DNA from: Anaerolineales bacterium
GTDB taxonomy: Bacteria; Chloroflexota; Anaerolineae; Anaerolineales; E44-bin32
Assembly (NCBI GenBank): GCA_029210945.1
Contig: JARGGH010000014.1
Span: 1 to 64,000, forward strand
Length of the DNA: 64,000 bases
Reading direction: 5' to 3'
Each line of letters opens with the position of its first letter. The stretch's first letter is position 1. This document shows positions 44,729-53,352 of this stretch, in pieces. The notes under the pieces were generated by a model. It had not been told where the DNA came from. It did not search any database and saw nothing but the letters and a program-made list of their open reading frames with translations. Position numbers and translations under genes: made by a program.

Positions 44729-45756
44729 CGGTTACCTTCTCTATTGTACGGCAATTTAAACCAGAACACCGACCCGCCCTCTTCGCGACCCCCGACCCCA
44801 ACCTCACCTCCATGAGCCTCAACAACCTCACGTACAATCGACAGACCAAGCCCGATCCCGTAGCGTGGTTCGTCGCGGTCCTCCAGGCAGGCAAATCTTT
44901 CGAAAACACGGTCTTTATCCTTCAAGGAAACACCTGATCCCCGATCAGCGACCATTACTCGTACGCCCTCCGAACCTTCATTTTCCACCCAAAGATCGAT
45001 CGGCATGCCGATCGGGTTGTGCTTGCTGCTGTTTGACAGGAGGTTGACCACAGCTTGCGTGATGCGGGAACGATCCATCCACAGGGCAGGTAATGCGTCG
45101 CACCCTTTCATCTGTACCGACTGTCCGCGTCGATCCAGCAACGGTGAGATGCGCAGTACGGCATCATCGATCACGTCTCCAAGATCAGCCAGTTCTTTAT
45201 GGATCTTGAATGACCCGGCTTCCACTTTCATACTTTCGAGCACATTGTCGATCATCATTTGGAGCCCGAACACGCTCATGTGGATCGAATTGAGCAGTGC
45301 GCTGACCTCCACGCCGGACATTTCGGCATGCTGCTCCAATAATAGTTCTACGGAAGCATTGATCGCAGCCAGCGGTGTGCGAAATTCCTGGGAAATGCTG
45401 GCAAGGAAGGATTCACGAAGTCCTTCAACTTCCTCATCATCTGACAGATCCCGCACGAGAAGGAAAAATCTCGGCAGCCCCGTGCCCGCAGCAGAAGGCC
45501 GTGTATTCAAAATGTGCAGATGCTGGATCCGATCGTTTTTGTCCTTGAGCGAGTAATTACCTGAGGGAAGGCTCAGCAGTGTCTGCCCATCAACCCAACT
45601 GAAATGCTCCTGAACACGCAATATTTGGTGCACCGGTTGACCCAGTGCTTCATCGGCACTGTAACCCAGAATAGTCTCAGCTCCAGGATCATAGACCGTT
45701 ATCAAACCAGCCTCATCCGTCGAGATAACACCTTCCTGGAATAATGCAGAGGTCAT
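44725..45756 (-). CDS. PAS histidine-kinase homologue lacking the H-box histidine
   Basis: A 343-aa cytoplasmic protein: PAS domain (about 1-108), HisKA dimerisation region (about 114-180) and HATPase_c ([27 protein letters not shown]). The H-box reads [10 protein letters not shown], with Gln123 (codon CAG at 45390-45388) where the phospho-acceptor His belongs; the second kinase 3 kb away reads ISHEFRTPLS. Autophosphorylation by the standard route should fail. The ATG at 45756 has AAGGAC upstream; the frame continues upstream into a TauE/SafE remnant, so this gene may have lost its original N-terminus. Confidence 0.85.
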   Translation of the reverse strand: MTSALFQEGVISTDEAGLITVYDPGAETILGYSADEALGQPVHQILRVQEHFSWVDGQTLLSLPSGNYSLKDKNDRIQHLHILNTRPSAAGTGLPRFFLLVRDLSDDEEVEGLRESFLASISQEFRTPLAAINASVELLLEQHAEMSGVEVSALLNSIHMSVFGLQMMIDNVLESMKVEAGSFKIHKELADLGDVIDDAVLRISPLLDRRGQSVQMKGCDALPALWMDRSRITQAVVNLLSNSSKHNPIGMPIDLWVENEGSEGVRVMVADRGSGVSLKDKDRVFERFACLEDRDEPRYGIGLGLSIVREVVEAHGGEVGVGGREEGGSVFWFKLPYNREGNR

Positions 45757-45767
45757 TCGACCGTCCT

Positions 45768-45998
45768 TCAGCATAATCTGCGGCTGCAGGTCAGCGTTTC
45801 CAAATTTACGGTGGGCGAACGCCGCAAAGATGCCTGTAATGTACTCGGAAGGCGAGATAGCAGGCTCGATCCCCAGCGGCTGAAAACGAAAAGTAACAGG
45901 AAGAGTGTCCGTGTCGTGCCGTATCCCATGCCCAGCGATGAGTCAAAAAGCTCCGCGACGAAAGCGACCGGCAGGATCCACAAAATGAATTCGGTCAT
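45768..45998 (-). pseudogene. TauE/SafE-family permease remnant fused to the kinase
   Basis: The minus strand starts at ATG 45998 with MTEFILWILPVAFVAELFDSSLGMGYGTT, the N-terminal signature of TauE/SafE (DUF81) membrane proteins. Near 45900 the frame breaks; in the neighbouring frame the protein continues as FQPLGIEPAISPSEYITGIF and AAFAHRKFGNADLQPQIM, again TauE-like. That second frame runs without a stop into the kinase reading frame. So about 70 codons of a transporter of usually 250 or more residues survive, with a frameshift and a 3' deletion that joined it to the kinase gene. Confidence 0.6.
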
Positions 45999-46011
45999 AA
46001 CGGCCTCATCA

Positions 46012-47016
46012 CTAATTCTTTGGGGGCATCACACACATAAGGGAGTGATCGAGACCTGCGATCAACAGCTCGATAAGGTCGTCCTTATACGTGAGCTTGT
46101 CCGGAGCAGCAATGAGCATCAGATCCGTTTCCTGGTACTGCAGCACATCCAGAATCTGCAACGGAGCGTACCCCTGCAGCAGGTGAACAGATGAATGTAC
46201 TTCCTGATTGGAAAGGTAGTTCAAAGCTCGCCGCAGGTTTTGACCAGGAAGGCTGTCTCCATTCAAGACTGTTTCAAGCGTAACCTGCATCTGCTTCAAT
46301 CCGCCGTACATGAGAGGCACACTGGGAACCAGGACGAAGGCTTGCACTGAACACTCCTGGTTGCGGGCAAGCCGGGTAGCCCACCGGGCAACCACTAAAT
46401 CTGTTGGCACTCCTCTCAGCAAACACATAATCGATCTCAGTGGGCAGAGGTATTTTCTAGCGAGCAGGAATGAAGTGCCTGATTTCATGAGCAGGCGCTG
46501 TTCGGCAGAAGCACGAACTCGAGCACGTATCCGACTGCATTTATGATCTTCCAAGATGACGAGATCGTGGCTGGAGTAAGAGTCTATGATTAGCTGCTTG
46601 CGTTCTTTCGTCGAAATCGGTAGCACGCTGGTATGGACCTCTCCGGCACGGAGCCGGGAACCGAACCAACGGGCATAAGATGCAGCCGTCTGCATCTCGC
46701 TCTCCCGAGCCAGTACCATAATGCGCAGCGGATTGTGGATGCTCACCGACCATAGGCCCTCGATGGATGCATCGATGGATTGTCTATCCGCATGGACGAT
46801 TTTCAAAGGTTTTCCAACCAGAAGGCTGATCTGTTCGATAGCCAGGTTATCGGTGGGATCAGCCATTGCGACGATCACACACTCATCCGTTTCTGCGATG
46901 GGAAGCGCGTGGTGGCGGATAGCAATTCTTGCGGGAATCAAGCCTGCCAGTCTTGAATTTGCTGTAACCGGCGTGAGATCAAGCGCAATCGTATCCGACC
47001 TACCATTTGCGATCAT
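46012..47016 (-). CDS. MshEN (T2SSE_N)-Usp fusion protein
   Basis: A 334-aa protein. Residues about 9-88 match the second half of the GspE/PilB N-terminal (MshEN-like) domain: LIPARIAIRHHALPI, CVIVAMADPTDN and EQISLLVGKPLKIV are close to the family pattern; some such domains bind cyclic-di-GMP. Two Usp-like segments follow (RIMVLARESEMQTAASYA...DLVILEDHKC; RSIMCLLRGVPTDLVV...TDLMLIAAPDKLTYKDDL). The ATG at 47016 has an AGGG site and lies about 16 bases past the start predicted from operator copy D; ATGs at 47034 and 47043 fall at or before that start point. First gene of a unit with the TauE remnant, kinase and RR1. Confidence 0.72.
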   Translation of the reverse strand: MIANGRSDTIALDLTPVTANSRLAGLIPARIAIRHHALPIAETDECVIVAMADPTDNLAIEQISLLVGKPLKIVHADRQSIDASIEGLWSVSIHNPLRIMVLARESEMQTAASYARWFGSRLRAGEVHTSVLPISTKERKQLIIDSYSSHDLVILEDHKCSRIRARVRASAEQRLLMKSGTSFLLARKYLCPLRSIMCLLRGVPTDLVVARWATRLARNQECSVQAFVLVPSVPLMYGGLKQMQVTLETVLNGDSLPGQNLRRALNYLSNQEVHSSVHLLQGYAPLQILDVLQYQETDLMLIAAPDKLTYKDDLIELLIAGLDHSLMCVMPPKN

Positions 47017-47038
47017 GACATCCCTCACTTTCATACCT

Positions 47039-47095
47039 ATCATGTCCCATGAAGGTGATAAATATCGTGATCAAAATGTGATAATCAGGTAACAG
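47039..47095 (-). promoter_or_regulatory. Composite operator/promoter, copy D
   Basis: Minus strand: CTGTTACC (47095-47088), 3 bases, TTATCACA (47084-47077), 15 bases, TTATCACC (47061-47054), 9 bases, CATGAT (47044-47039). Half-sites are weaker than in copies A-C, but the spacing is the same. A fourth partial half-site (TGATCACG) lies within the 15-base gap. Confidence 0.6.
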
Positions 47096-47106
47096 CGATG
47101 ATAATT

Positions 47107-47784
47107 TTAGCGAGCTTGAGTGAACCCGTAACCAACGCCGGGAACCGTCTCGATCAGTTCCGGATTGGAGGGATCCGCTTCGATCTTCTGCCGCAGGCGG
47201 TGGACCAGCTGGCGGAGCATATCACGGTCGCCTCCGCGGGGACCCCAGATCTCGCGCAGCAGGTCTTCAATCAGCAGAAGCTGACCTCTCTGTAGCAGTA
47301 AGCACTCTAGCAGACGGGCTTCCAGCGGAGTCAGCGAGACAGCCGGACCGGGACCAATTTGAACCTGTCGGCGCTGCATATCCAGAGCCAAATCATCGAA
47401 TTCGCGGATTGGTTCCAGAGCCTGCTTCCCCGCCCTTCGGAGCACAGCCTGGACTCGGGCGACAAGCTGTCTCGGGCTGAAGGGTTTCACGATGTAATCG
47501 TCTGCGCCAATCTCCAGCCCACGGATGATGTCGTCTTCCTCTCGCCTAACGGTGAGCATAATGACTGGGGTATCCGCCGCCGAACGGATCTGTTCAAGTA
47601 TCGAAAAACCGTCCACCCTGGGAAGATTAACATCCAGGACGATTAAATCAGGGGTTTCTTCTTCCCAGCGTCTAAGCGCCGTTGCGCCGTCGTGCGCCAG
47701 GAGGATCTGGTACCCCTCTTTTCGAAGCGTAAACGAAATTACATCGGCAAGCACGCGATCGTCATCCACGACAAGGATCTTCAT
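47107..47784 (-). CDS. OmpR/PhoB-family response regulator (RR2)
   Basis: A 225-aa regulator, paralogue of RR1. Receiver with VVDDDRV, phospho-acceptor in LIVLDVNLPR and Lys in [22 protein letters not shown] (almost the same in RR1). The winged-helix domain has LTPLEARLLECLLL, a recognition helix near MLRQLVHRLRQKIE and wing ETVPGVGYGFTQA. It overlaps the cognate kinase stop by 4 bases. Its own stop lies 12 bases from operator copy D. RR1 and RR2 have similar recognition helices, so both could read the same site. Confidence 0.9.
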   Translation of the reverse strand: MKILVVDDDRVLADVISFTLRKEGYQILLAHDGATALRRWEEETPDLIVLDVNLPRVDGFSILEQIRSAADTPVIMLTVRREEDDIIRGLEIGADDYIVKPFSPRQLVARVQAVLRRAGKQALEPIREFDDLALDMQRRQVQIGPGPAVSLTPLEARLLECLLLQRGQLLLIEDLLREIWGPRGGDRDMLRQLVHRLRQKIEADPSNPELIETVPGVGYGFTQAR

Positions 47785-49868
47785 GGATTGTTCGACAGGG
47801 GGATGCTGATCCAGAAGATCGCCCCGCCTTCTGGATTCTCTCGGACGCCGACTTCGCCGCCTTGTGCTTCGACAATCGCCTTGACCACGGATAACCCAAG
47901 CCCGACCCCATAACTCATCGTGGTCATCTCTCGTGGGACCGAGGAGAACCGGCGGAAGATATAATCGCGGTGCTCATCCGCCACCCCCGGACCGCGGTCT
48001 TGGACCTCCAGGACAACCGATTCATCAACCAGCCTGGCGACAATCCGGATGACGCTTCCATCCGGTCCAAATTTACTGGCGTTTGAGAGCAAGTTCGTGA
48101 ACACTTGCACCGTGCGCCTCGGGTCGGCCAATACAACGGGAATGGAGACAGGCAATCGAATATCCAGTTTCTGTCCATGCTTTTCGATCAACGGATACAT
48201 CGTTTGCACAGCCTCAGCGATAATCTGAGCCAGATCGACACCGCGTGGTGTAACCCGGAATTGTCCCGTCTCGATGCTCGCGCTCTCGAGCAAGTTATCG
48301 ACCAGGGCGCTTAATCTCACAATGCCAAGGTGTAGTGAGGCCAGCAGTTCCTGAAGCTCTTGCTTCGAAAGGTCATCGACCTGATCCATCAACAGCTCTG
48401 TAGATGCCGCAATTGCCGAGAGCGGAGTTCTGAACTCATGCGAGATATTCCCCATGAAGTGTCCCATAAGGCGATGCATCGCCTGCTTTTCGCTCACATC
48501 GCGTAAGACAAGCAAGGTCTCGGTTTCATGGGAACCCGCCGGCCGGAACGCGGCTGACGAAATTGCCAGCGAAGACTGTCTTCCCCCGGCCATCTCGAGG
48601 TGAAGTGTGCTCTGTCCTCCCTTGCGCGGCAGCAGTTGGCTGAAAGTGAGCTCCTGCTCGACTGGTTGGAAAAAGCGATCGGCTTCAGCGCCCAGAACGT
48701 CCGCTCTTATAAAACCGCTGATCCGTTCTGCACCCGAACTGAAAAATTTTATCTGCCGGTCCTCATCGAGAATGACGATGCCTTCTTCAATCGAATCGAG
48801 CAGTTGATCGCTCCACTGCTTTTCTTTCCGCAGATCGTACATAGTCACGTTGAGCGTATGCCGTGCACTTTCAAGAGCCCTGGCGACCGAGGTCGCTTCC
48901 TCCAGGTCACTATCGATATGCACCGGGGTTTCTAGATCGCCTTTCTGGAATGAAACCGCAGCCGAAGACAGGGTATTAAATGTGTCGCCAATCTGGCGAG
49001 ACAGCAAGAACCCAAGCGATGAGCCGACGACCACCACCAGGAGCAAACCACCAATCCAGCCTATCTCGAGCCGCCTGCGGGTCGTCATAAGGCTTTCCAC
49101 AGACAGCGCTACATCCAGGACGAGCTCGGAATCCTCAAACATCTGGCGTGCGGCGAAATGCGGGACCCCATCGATACTCACTTTGAACTTGCCAGTACTA
49201 TTGCCAGGCTTCGGGCTATCAAACGCTGCAGCAATACGGTCCGACTCCTGATCCAGGGCCATGCTTGTGGTGATGATTTCACCGGCACACCAGAAGACAT
49301 GTTTCACGCCGGTCTGCTCTTGCAGTGTCTGAGCAAAGGAATGGTCCAGCAGTCTTCCCGTCACGACTCTCGCCAGATCCGTGCCTTCCTCCTGGATCGG
49401 GCTCGTTCCGATTAACAGAACCTGTAAATCCACACCATCGGAAATTTTGATAACTCCTTCGGATGGAAATTCGACGCAAAGCTCACGGGAATCGATCGGT
49501 CGGGAGGATGCCAGGAATTCTCCATCCAGGCTGCAGACGAGAACCAGGTCCAGATCAGCTCCGGAGGCTAATGTGGCAAGGTAAGTGTTGAGCTCTTCTA
49601 TCTCAGCGTTGAGCAGGAGTCGCTTAAGGGTCGGTCGCTGTGATGTCAATTGTGCCAGGCCATCGATGTCCCGACGTTCTGCCTGGAGCAATGCCTGAGA
49701 GGCCGATCGGCCGTTGTCTAGCCTCTCCCAGAACTGCGTGTTAAGCTGCCGGTTGATGAGCCAGATACCCGGGAATCCCACCGCGGCAGCCGTGAGGATT
49801 ACCAATCCCACCAGAAGGAACATCAAACGCACCGAAAGTTTAGTTGGAAATAGGTCTTGGACCTTCAT
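47781..49868 (-). CDS. Membrane sensor histidine kinase with HAMP and PAS domains
   Basis: A 695-aa sensor: transmembrane helix (about 12-36), extracytoplasmic Cache/CHASE-like region (about 45-265), second helix (about 270-290), HAMP (about 290-345), PAS (about 352-455; SIEEGIVILDEDRQIKFFSSGAERISGF in two parts), HisKA with GNISHEFRTPLS (His477) and HATPase_c (NLLSNASKFGP, DRGPGV, GVGLGLSVV). Complete and canonical, in contrast to the His-less homologue downstream. ATG 49868 is used; 49877 is an alternative. It is cognate to RR2 by overlap. Confidence 0.9.
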   Translation of the reverse strand: MKVQDLFPTKLSVRLMFLLVGLVILTAAAVGFPGIWLINRQLNTQFWERLDNGRSASQALLQAERRDIDGLAQLTSQRPTLKRLLLNAEIEELNTYLATLASGADLDLVLVCSLDGEFLASSRPIDSRELCVEFPSEGVIKISDGVDLQVLLIGTSPIQEEGTDLARVVTGRLLDHSFAQTLQEQTGVKHVFWCAGEIITTSMALDQESDRIAAAFDSPKPGNSTGKFKVSIDGVPHFAARQMFEDSELVLDVALSVESLMTTRRRLEIGWIGGLLLVVVVGSSLGFLLSRQIGDTFNTLSSAAVSFQKGDLETPVHIDSDLEEATSVARALESARHTLNVTMYDLRKEKQWSDQLLDSIEEGIVILDEDRQIKFFSSGAERISGFIRADVLGAEADRFFQPVEQELTFSQLLPRKGGQSTLHLEMAGGRQSSLAISSAAFRPAGSHETETLLVLRDVSEKQAMHRLMGHFMGNISHEFRTPLSAIAASTELLMDQVDDLSKQELQELLASLHLGIVRLSALVDNLLESASIETGQFRVTPRGVDLAQIIAEAVQTMYPLIEKHGQKLDIRLPVSIPVVLADPRRTVQVFTNLLSNASKFGPDGSVIRIVARLVDESVVLEVQDRGPGVADEHRDYIFRRFSSVPREMTTMSYGVGLGLSVVKAIVEAQGGEVGVRENPEGGAIFWISIPLSNNP

Positions 49869-50206
49869 AGCCGTCATGACCCACGCGGATCAAACGATCC
49901 ATAGCACATTAGGGACCGCGGCATGTGCAAGTAGAAATAATGTAATGACACGATCACCTGGTGGTTCGTAACCCTTGCATACGCAACTTCTACTCTACAT
50001 TCGCATGCCTTTGAGGTCAATCCTGATAAGCAAGTATTTTGCTGAGCGAGGACATGCCGCTTTTGTTACATAGATTGGGGTCAGGGATCTTCACTGTTAT
50101 TGTGTCGAGAATCAGGACCTGCAATACAATCCTTACCGGTGTAGGTATTTTGGAGGGGCATGATCGCAGTCAGCTCGATCAAAGTTTCACATGGGAGTTC
50201 ACGTCT
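49869..50206. other. Divergent intergenic region
   Basis: 338 bases between the kinase (minus) and the small lipoprotein (plus). It must hold both promoters. I looked for the composite operator and found no acceptable copy. No RNA gene seen. Confidence 0.4.
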
Positions 50207-50773
50207 ATGAATCATTTGCTTTCTTCACATGTGCTGAGACTCCTGCCGGGGGTGCTGCTCATTGCTTTACTCAGCGGGTGTGGCCAGGCACCGGTGAGTA
50301 TAGACGAGCCTGCAAACGAACCAGCCGAAATTGCCGATGACGATGCCGAAGAGATCTCTGGCTCGGAGGCAGAATTCCTCATTGATGAGGGCATGGATCT
50401 CTCCGGCATCGATGTGTGCACAATGCTTCCATTGAAACAGGTTGCAGCCATTGCCGGCCCACTGGATCAGGAAACCCCAAGAGAGATGATCTCCATCGAT
50501 CGGGAAGTAGATTGCCAGCATTACAACACCTCCGGAGAGTTCTTTGAAGTGCAGCTGTATCCACTGGATCAGTGGGCTCTGCAGGAGATCATCTTGAATG
50601 ATGTACAGGCAATGGAAGGTATTGGTGATGACGCATTTCTCGGCACCTATTCTGACGCTATCACCCTGCGCACGCTCGTCGAGGGGACGACGGTGATCAG
50701 CACACGCGTCAGCAACATGGACCTCAACACGGCAATCGCGCTCTATGAACTGACCCTGGAAAGCCTGCCTTAA
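50207..50773 (+). CDS. Lipoprotein of unknown function
   Basis: A 188-aa protein with lipobox LLSGC (MNHLLSSHVLRLLPGVL..., Cys about 25), an acidic linker (EPANEPAEIADDDAEE) and a compact domain with two cysteines (IDVCTMLPLKQVAAIAG and REVDCQHYNTSG) of DUF3558-like appearance: a C.LL....AA...G start and a C.Y... second motif. Function unknown. ATG 50207 has GGGAG nine bases upstream; the longer frame from 50039 is not supported. An intrinsic terminator follows about 100 bases later. Confidence 0.75.
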   Translation: MNHLLSSHVLRLLPGVLLIALLSGCGQAPVSIDEPANEPAEIADDDAEEISGSEAEFLIDEGMDLSGIDVCTMLPLKQVAAIAGPLDQETPREMISIDREVDCQHYNTSGEFFEVQLYPLDQWALQEIILNDVQAMEGIGDDAFLGTYSDAITLRTLVEGTTVISTRVSNMDLNTAIALYELTLESLP

Positions 50774-51152
50774 GCCTGAATGATTTGACGCTGCCGGTAT
50801 ATGGGCGGTGGATCGCGCAGCGCTTGGTCGGGAGCAGTTATGTACATCGCAGTCCTCCCCCAATTTTAAGCATGTCGAGCCGCACTCATTCAAGTGCGGC
50901 TCTTTTTATTGGATTGCCGAATCAGGACAAATCGCCACAAAATTCACAATCTCGCAAATTTCCTCGGCATTCGCCAGTATCAACGTTGGTTAGCAACCCA
51001 GGTCATGTAATCAGACTTCTGAACGGAGAAGGTGCCCCAGGATTTGGATCTATTCAGGAAAATATTCCGGTCCAGGGTTCCGCTTAAAATGGCGTCCGGT
51101 TGCTCGCCTCGTTATGCAGTTCTGGATCACGTAGTCCCTCATGAGGTCCACG
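50774..51152. other. Intergenic stretch with terminator
   Basis: 379 bases between two plus-strand lipoprotein genes. Apart from the terminator at 50877-50907 nothing recognisable was seen. Confidence 0.4.
50877..50907 (+). terminator. Intrinsic terminator of the lipoprotein gene
   Basis: A 10-bp perfect stem GAGCCGCACT/AGTGCGGCTC (50877-50886 with 50893-50902), 6-nt loop, followed by TTTTT. Strong form. Confidence 0.85.
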
Positions 51153-51410
51153 ATGAAGAATAGACATGCCATCCTGATCAGCGTCGGCGTCATCTTATTG
51201 ATAACGATTTCCTGCAGCCTGCCGGACCTGCTCAGCGGGCAAAGTGAAATCGATATCGAGACTGCCGTCGAGCAAACATTGGCAGCTGCTTCCGGCGAAA
51301 CTGCGCAAGGCGATGACACGCCCGCCGATGAACCAGCAGCGACGCAAGCGTCAAGGCTCGCTGCCAAACGTGAGCGGGGCTGCCCTTCAAGGGGCAGCCC
51401 CGCTCATTAA
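51153..51410 (+). CDS. Short lipoprotein, probably truncated
   Basis: An 85-codon frame starting MKNRHAILISVGVILLITISC (lipobox Cys21), then a short acidic linker with TAVEQTLAAA. After about residue 60 the frame runs through a GC-rich hairpin (51372-51405), so the C-terminus (ERGCPSRGSPAH) is not real protein design. It looks like the 5' end of a longer lipoprotein gene that lost its body. The ATG at 51153 has an AGGTCC-type weak site. Confidence 0.4.
   Translation: MKNRHAILISVGVILLITISCSLPDLLSGQSEIDIETAVEQTLAAASGETAQGDDTPADEPAATQASRLAAKRERGCPSRGSPAH
51372..51405. terminator. Long perfect hairpin between converging genes
   Basis: A 14-bp perfect stem (51372-51385 with 51392-51405) with a 6-nt loop between a plus-strand lipoprotein frame and the minus-strand channel gene ending at 51449. 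No strong U-run follows on either strand; it may act as a bidirectional end or RNA-stabilising stem. Confidence 0.5.
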
Positions 51411-51448
51411 TGCGGACTTACATCCGCTCTTCTGGAACCACACTTCCG

Positions 51449-52948
51449 TCAGTCTTTCAGGGATTCCAGCCATCGCTCCAGCTCACGGGCGGCGATGTCG
51501 CGCGCGCCGAGCCCGAAGGCCAGCGCCGCTGAAACCGCGATCGCTCCGAGCACGAGACCGAAGGTCAGGTTGACGATGTCCTGGGCGATCCCCATCTGCC
51601 GCAAGCCAAGCGCAGCGGCGAAAATCGTAATCGCGATGCGGGCGCTCGGCGCCAGAACGTGGGCTTGCGGTCCTCCGGTATCACGGATGATGGCATCCGC
51701 CAGACCCGCAAGATAGAGGCCGAGACCGAAGATCACCAAACCGAGCAACACGCCCCCGGCTGCGACCAGGAACTGAGACACGAGATCCGCCAGGATGATG
51801 AATCCCAGCAGGTTAGCCGCTTCGATGACTGCGAAGAACATGATCGCCACGCCTGTGAGATATCCGACAATCTCTGAGGGCGTCCGGCGCCCTTCAACAC
51901 GCTCGACCCCGAGCCCGATCAAACTCATGACCTTGTCGAAGCCAATCCCGGCGAGGATGTTGGTAACAAAAGCCCCCACGATTCTGGCGACGAAATAAGC
52001 TGCGCCAATCAACAGGAGCGCACCGAAGATAGCCGGGAGGGCATTTAGGATCGTTGCAAGCATCTGTGATGCGGGCCCGGATACGGCTTCGATCTGCAGG
52101 GCGTTCAGTGCAGCGATGATGATCGGAATGATGATCAGCACATAGATGATGGTCCCGATCACATATGAGAGCCGCTGACCGCCGAGGGCGGCTTCAAAAC
52201 CGGCTCGTTCGCCGATGCGATCCACGCCGACGCTCGCCAGCAGATTGGTGATAATCTGGCGTGCAATCCGGGAGGCGAGCCACCCGATCAGCAGGATCAG
52301 GGCAGCGCTGAGGAGATTGGGCAGATAGCCGAGGATATCATCGACAACCCCCTGCACAGGCTCCAGCAATCCCTGCAATCCCAGTGCTCCCAGCACTGCG
52401 GGCAGGAAGAGCAGCAGCACCAGCCAGTAGACCACGTTTCCCAGCGTGGAGCTTATCGCTTGTTGGTCTGTTACTTCGATATCGGCCTGGGTTGACAACC
52501 GTTCATCCAGCTTTGAGGCCTGCAGCAAGCGGATGACGATAAACCGCAGTGCTGTAGCCAGCAACCATGCTACTAGCAGAAGAACGCCAGCTCCCAAAAG
52601 CAGCGGCACGTAGGAAAGAACCTGATTCAAGAACTGGTTGATCGGTTCGGCGACGATCGTGAGGTTAAGCGCCTGTAAAAAGGCGACCAGCACGAAGAGC
52701 ATGATGAGGTAATAAACGGTCTTCCCGGCCCAGTACGCAACCTTTACTCTGCCGGCGTCAATATCCTCCTCGCTGTCGATCATCTTTGCGACCCAGCGGT
52801 CGATATTTGTACGTTTGAACAGACCGCGGACAATCGCGGCTCCGATCAAAGCGATCAGCCATCCGCCGACAAGGATCCCGATCGCACCTAATGCGCCTGG
52901 AAGGTATCCTGCCATCGTCTGGTAGAACTGCTGAAGAAACTCGTTCAT
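51449..52948 (-). CDS. TM-helix-repeat mechanosensitive-channel-like protein
   Basis: A 499-aa membrane protein built from repeated units of the conserved TM-helix type: GALGAIGILVGGWLIALI, VPLLLGAGVLLLVAWLLA, LPNLLSAALILLIGWLAS and LPAIFGALLLIGAAYFVA each followed by a basic amphipathic stretch with a D(R/K) motif (TNIDRWV, SKLDERL, VGVDRIG, IGFDKVM). Such proteins are grouped with MscS-family channels though many lack the MscS beta-domain, as here. Likely role is osmotic or envelope-tension response. ATG 52948 begins the first helix; AGAGGAAGAG upstream. Confidence 0.8.
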   Translation of the reverse strand: MNEFLQQFYQTMAGYLPGALGAIGILVGGWLIALIGAAIVRGLFKRTNIDRWVAKMIDSEEDIDAGRVKVAYWAGKTVYYLIMLFVLVAFLQALNLTIVAEPINQFLNQVLSYVPLLLGAGVLLLVAWLLATALRFIVIRLLQASKLDERLSTQADIEVTDQQAISSTLGNVVYWLVLLLFLPAVLGALGLQGLLEPVQGVVDDILGYLPNLLSAALILLIGWLASRIARQIITNLLASVGVDRIGERAGFEAALGGQRLSYVIGTIIYVLIIIPIIIAALNALQIEAVSGPASQMLATILNALPAIFGALLLIGAAYFVARIVGAFVTNILAGIGFDKVMSLIGLGVERVEGRRTPSEIVGYLTGVAIMFFAVIEAANLLGFIILADLVSQFLVAAGGVLLGLVIFGLGLYLAGLADAIIRDTGGPQAHVLAPSARIAITIFAAALGLRQMGIAQDIVNLTFGLVLGAIAVSAALAFGLGARDIAARELERWLESLKD

Positions 52949-53352
52949 TTTGCACTCTTCCTCTCTTGCCGACGAAAAACAATCCGGGCACAAGATCTGT
53001 TTGTAAGGTTGAAGGCGTTGCGCCAGACAACTTCCGTCAAGCTATGCAGTTAGCCGTATATTTATTATATACATACGACCAATCCGCTCCTTTCCTTTAA
53101 TATCGACGCTTTGCACCTCATTCAATCGGCAAAACCGGACACGGGATTGCCTGCAGCGGCCGATGGCAAAGCCGCCTAAATGCACCGCGGCCTGAGATTG
53201 GCTGACCGCGGATAAAGAAGGATTTCGCGGCAGTTGGGATAAATACAACGCCTGGCGCAGTCACCGCGGGGGCATCGGGAAACCGGGGACTTGTTTGGCG
53301 CCCTGAACCCCGTCTCTGGCCCAGTCCCCGGCACTACCCCAGTGCCGGGGAC
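52949..53352. other. Intergenic stretch with GGGGAC-rich hairpins
   Basis: 404 bases. It holds the channel-gene promoter region and, at 53323-53353, a 13-bp perfect stem AGTCCCCGGCACT/AGTGCCGGGGACT with a 5-nt loop that touches the stop of the DUF362 gene. A further copy of CCGGGGACTT lies at 53283-53292. No T-run, so terminator function is uncertain. Confidence 0.45.

Noticed and set aside
49869..50206. A copy of the composite operator before the intact kinase or lipoprotein
   Set aside because: Isolated GTAACC and GTTAC strings occur but without the conserved spacing or a matched -10.
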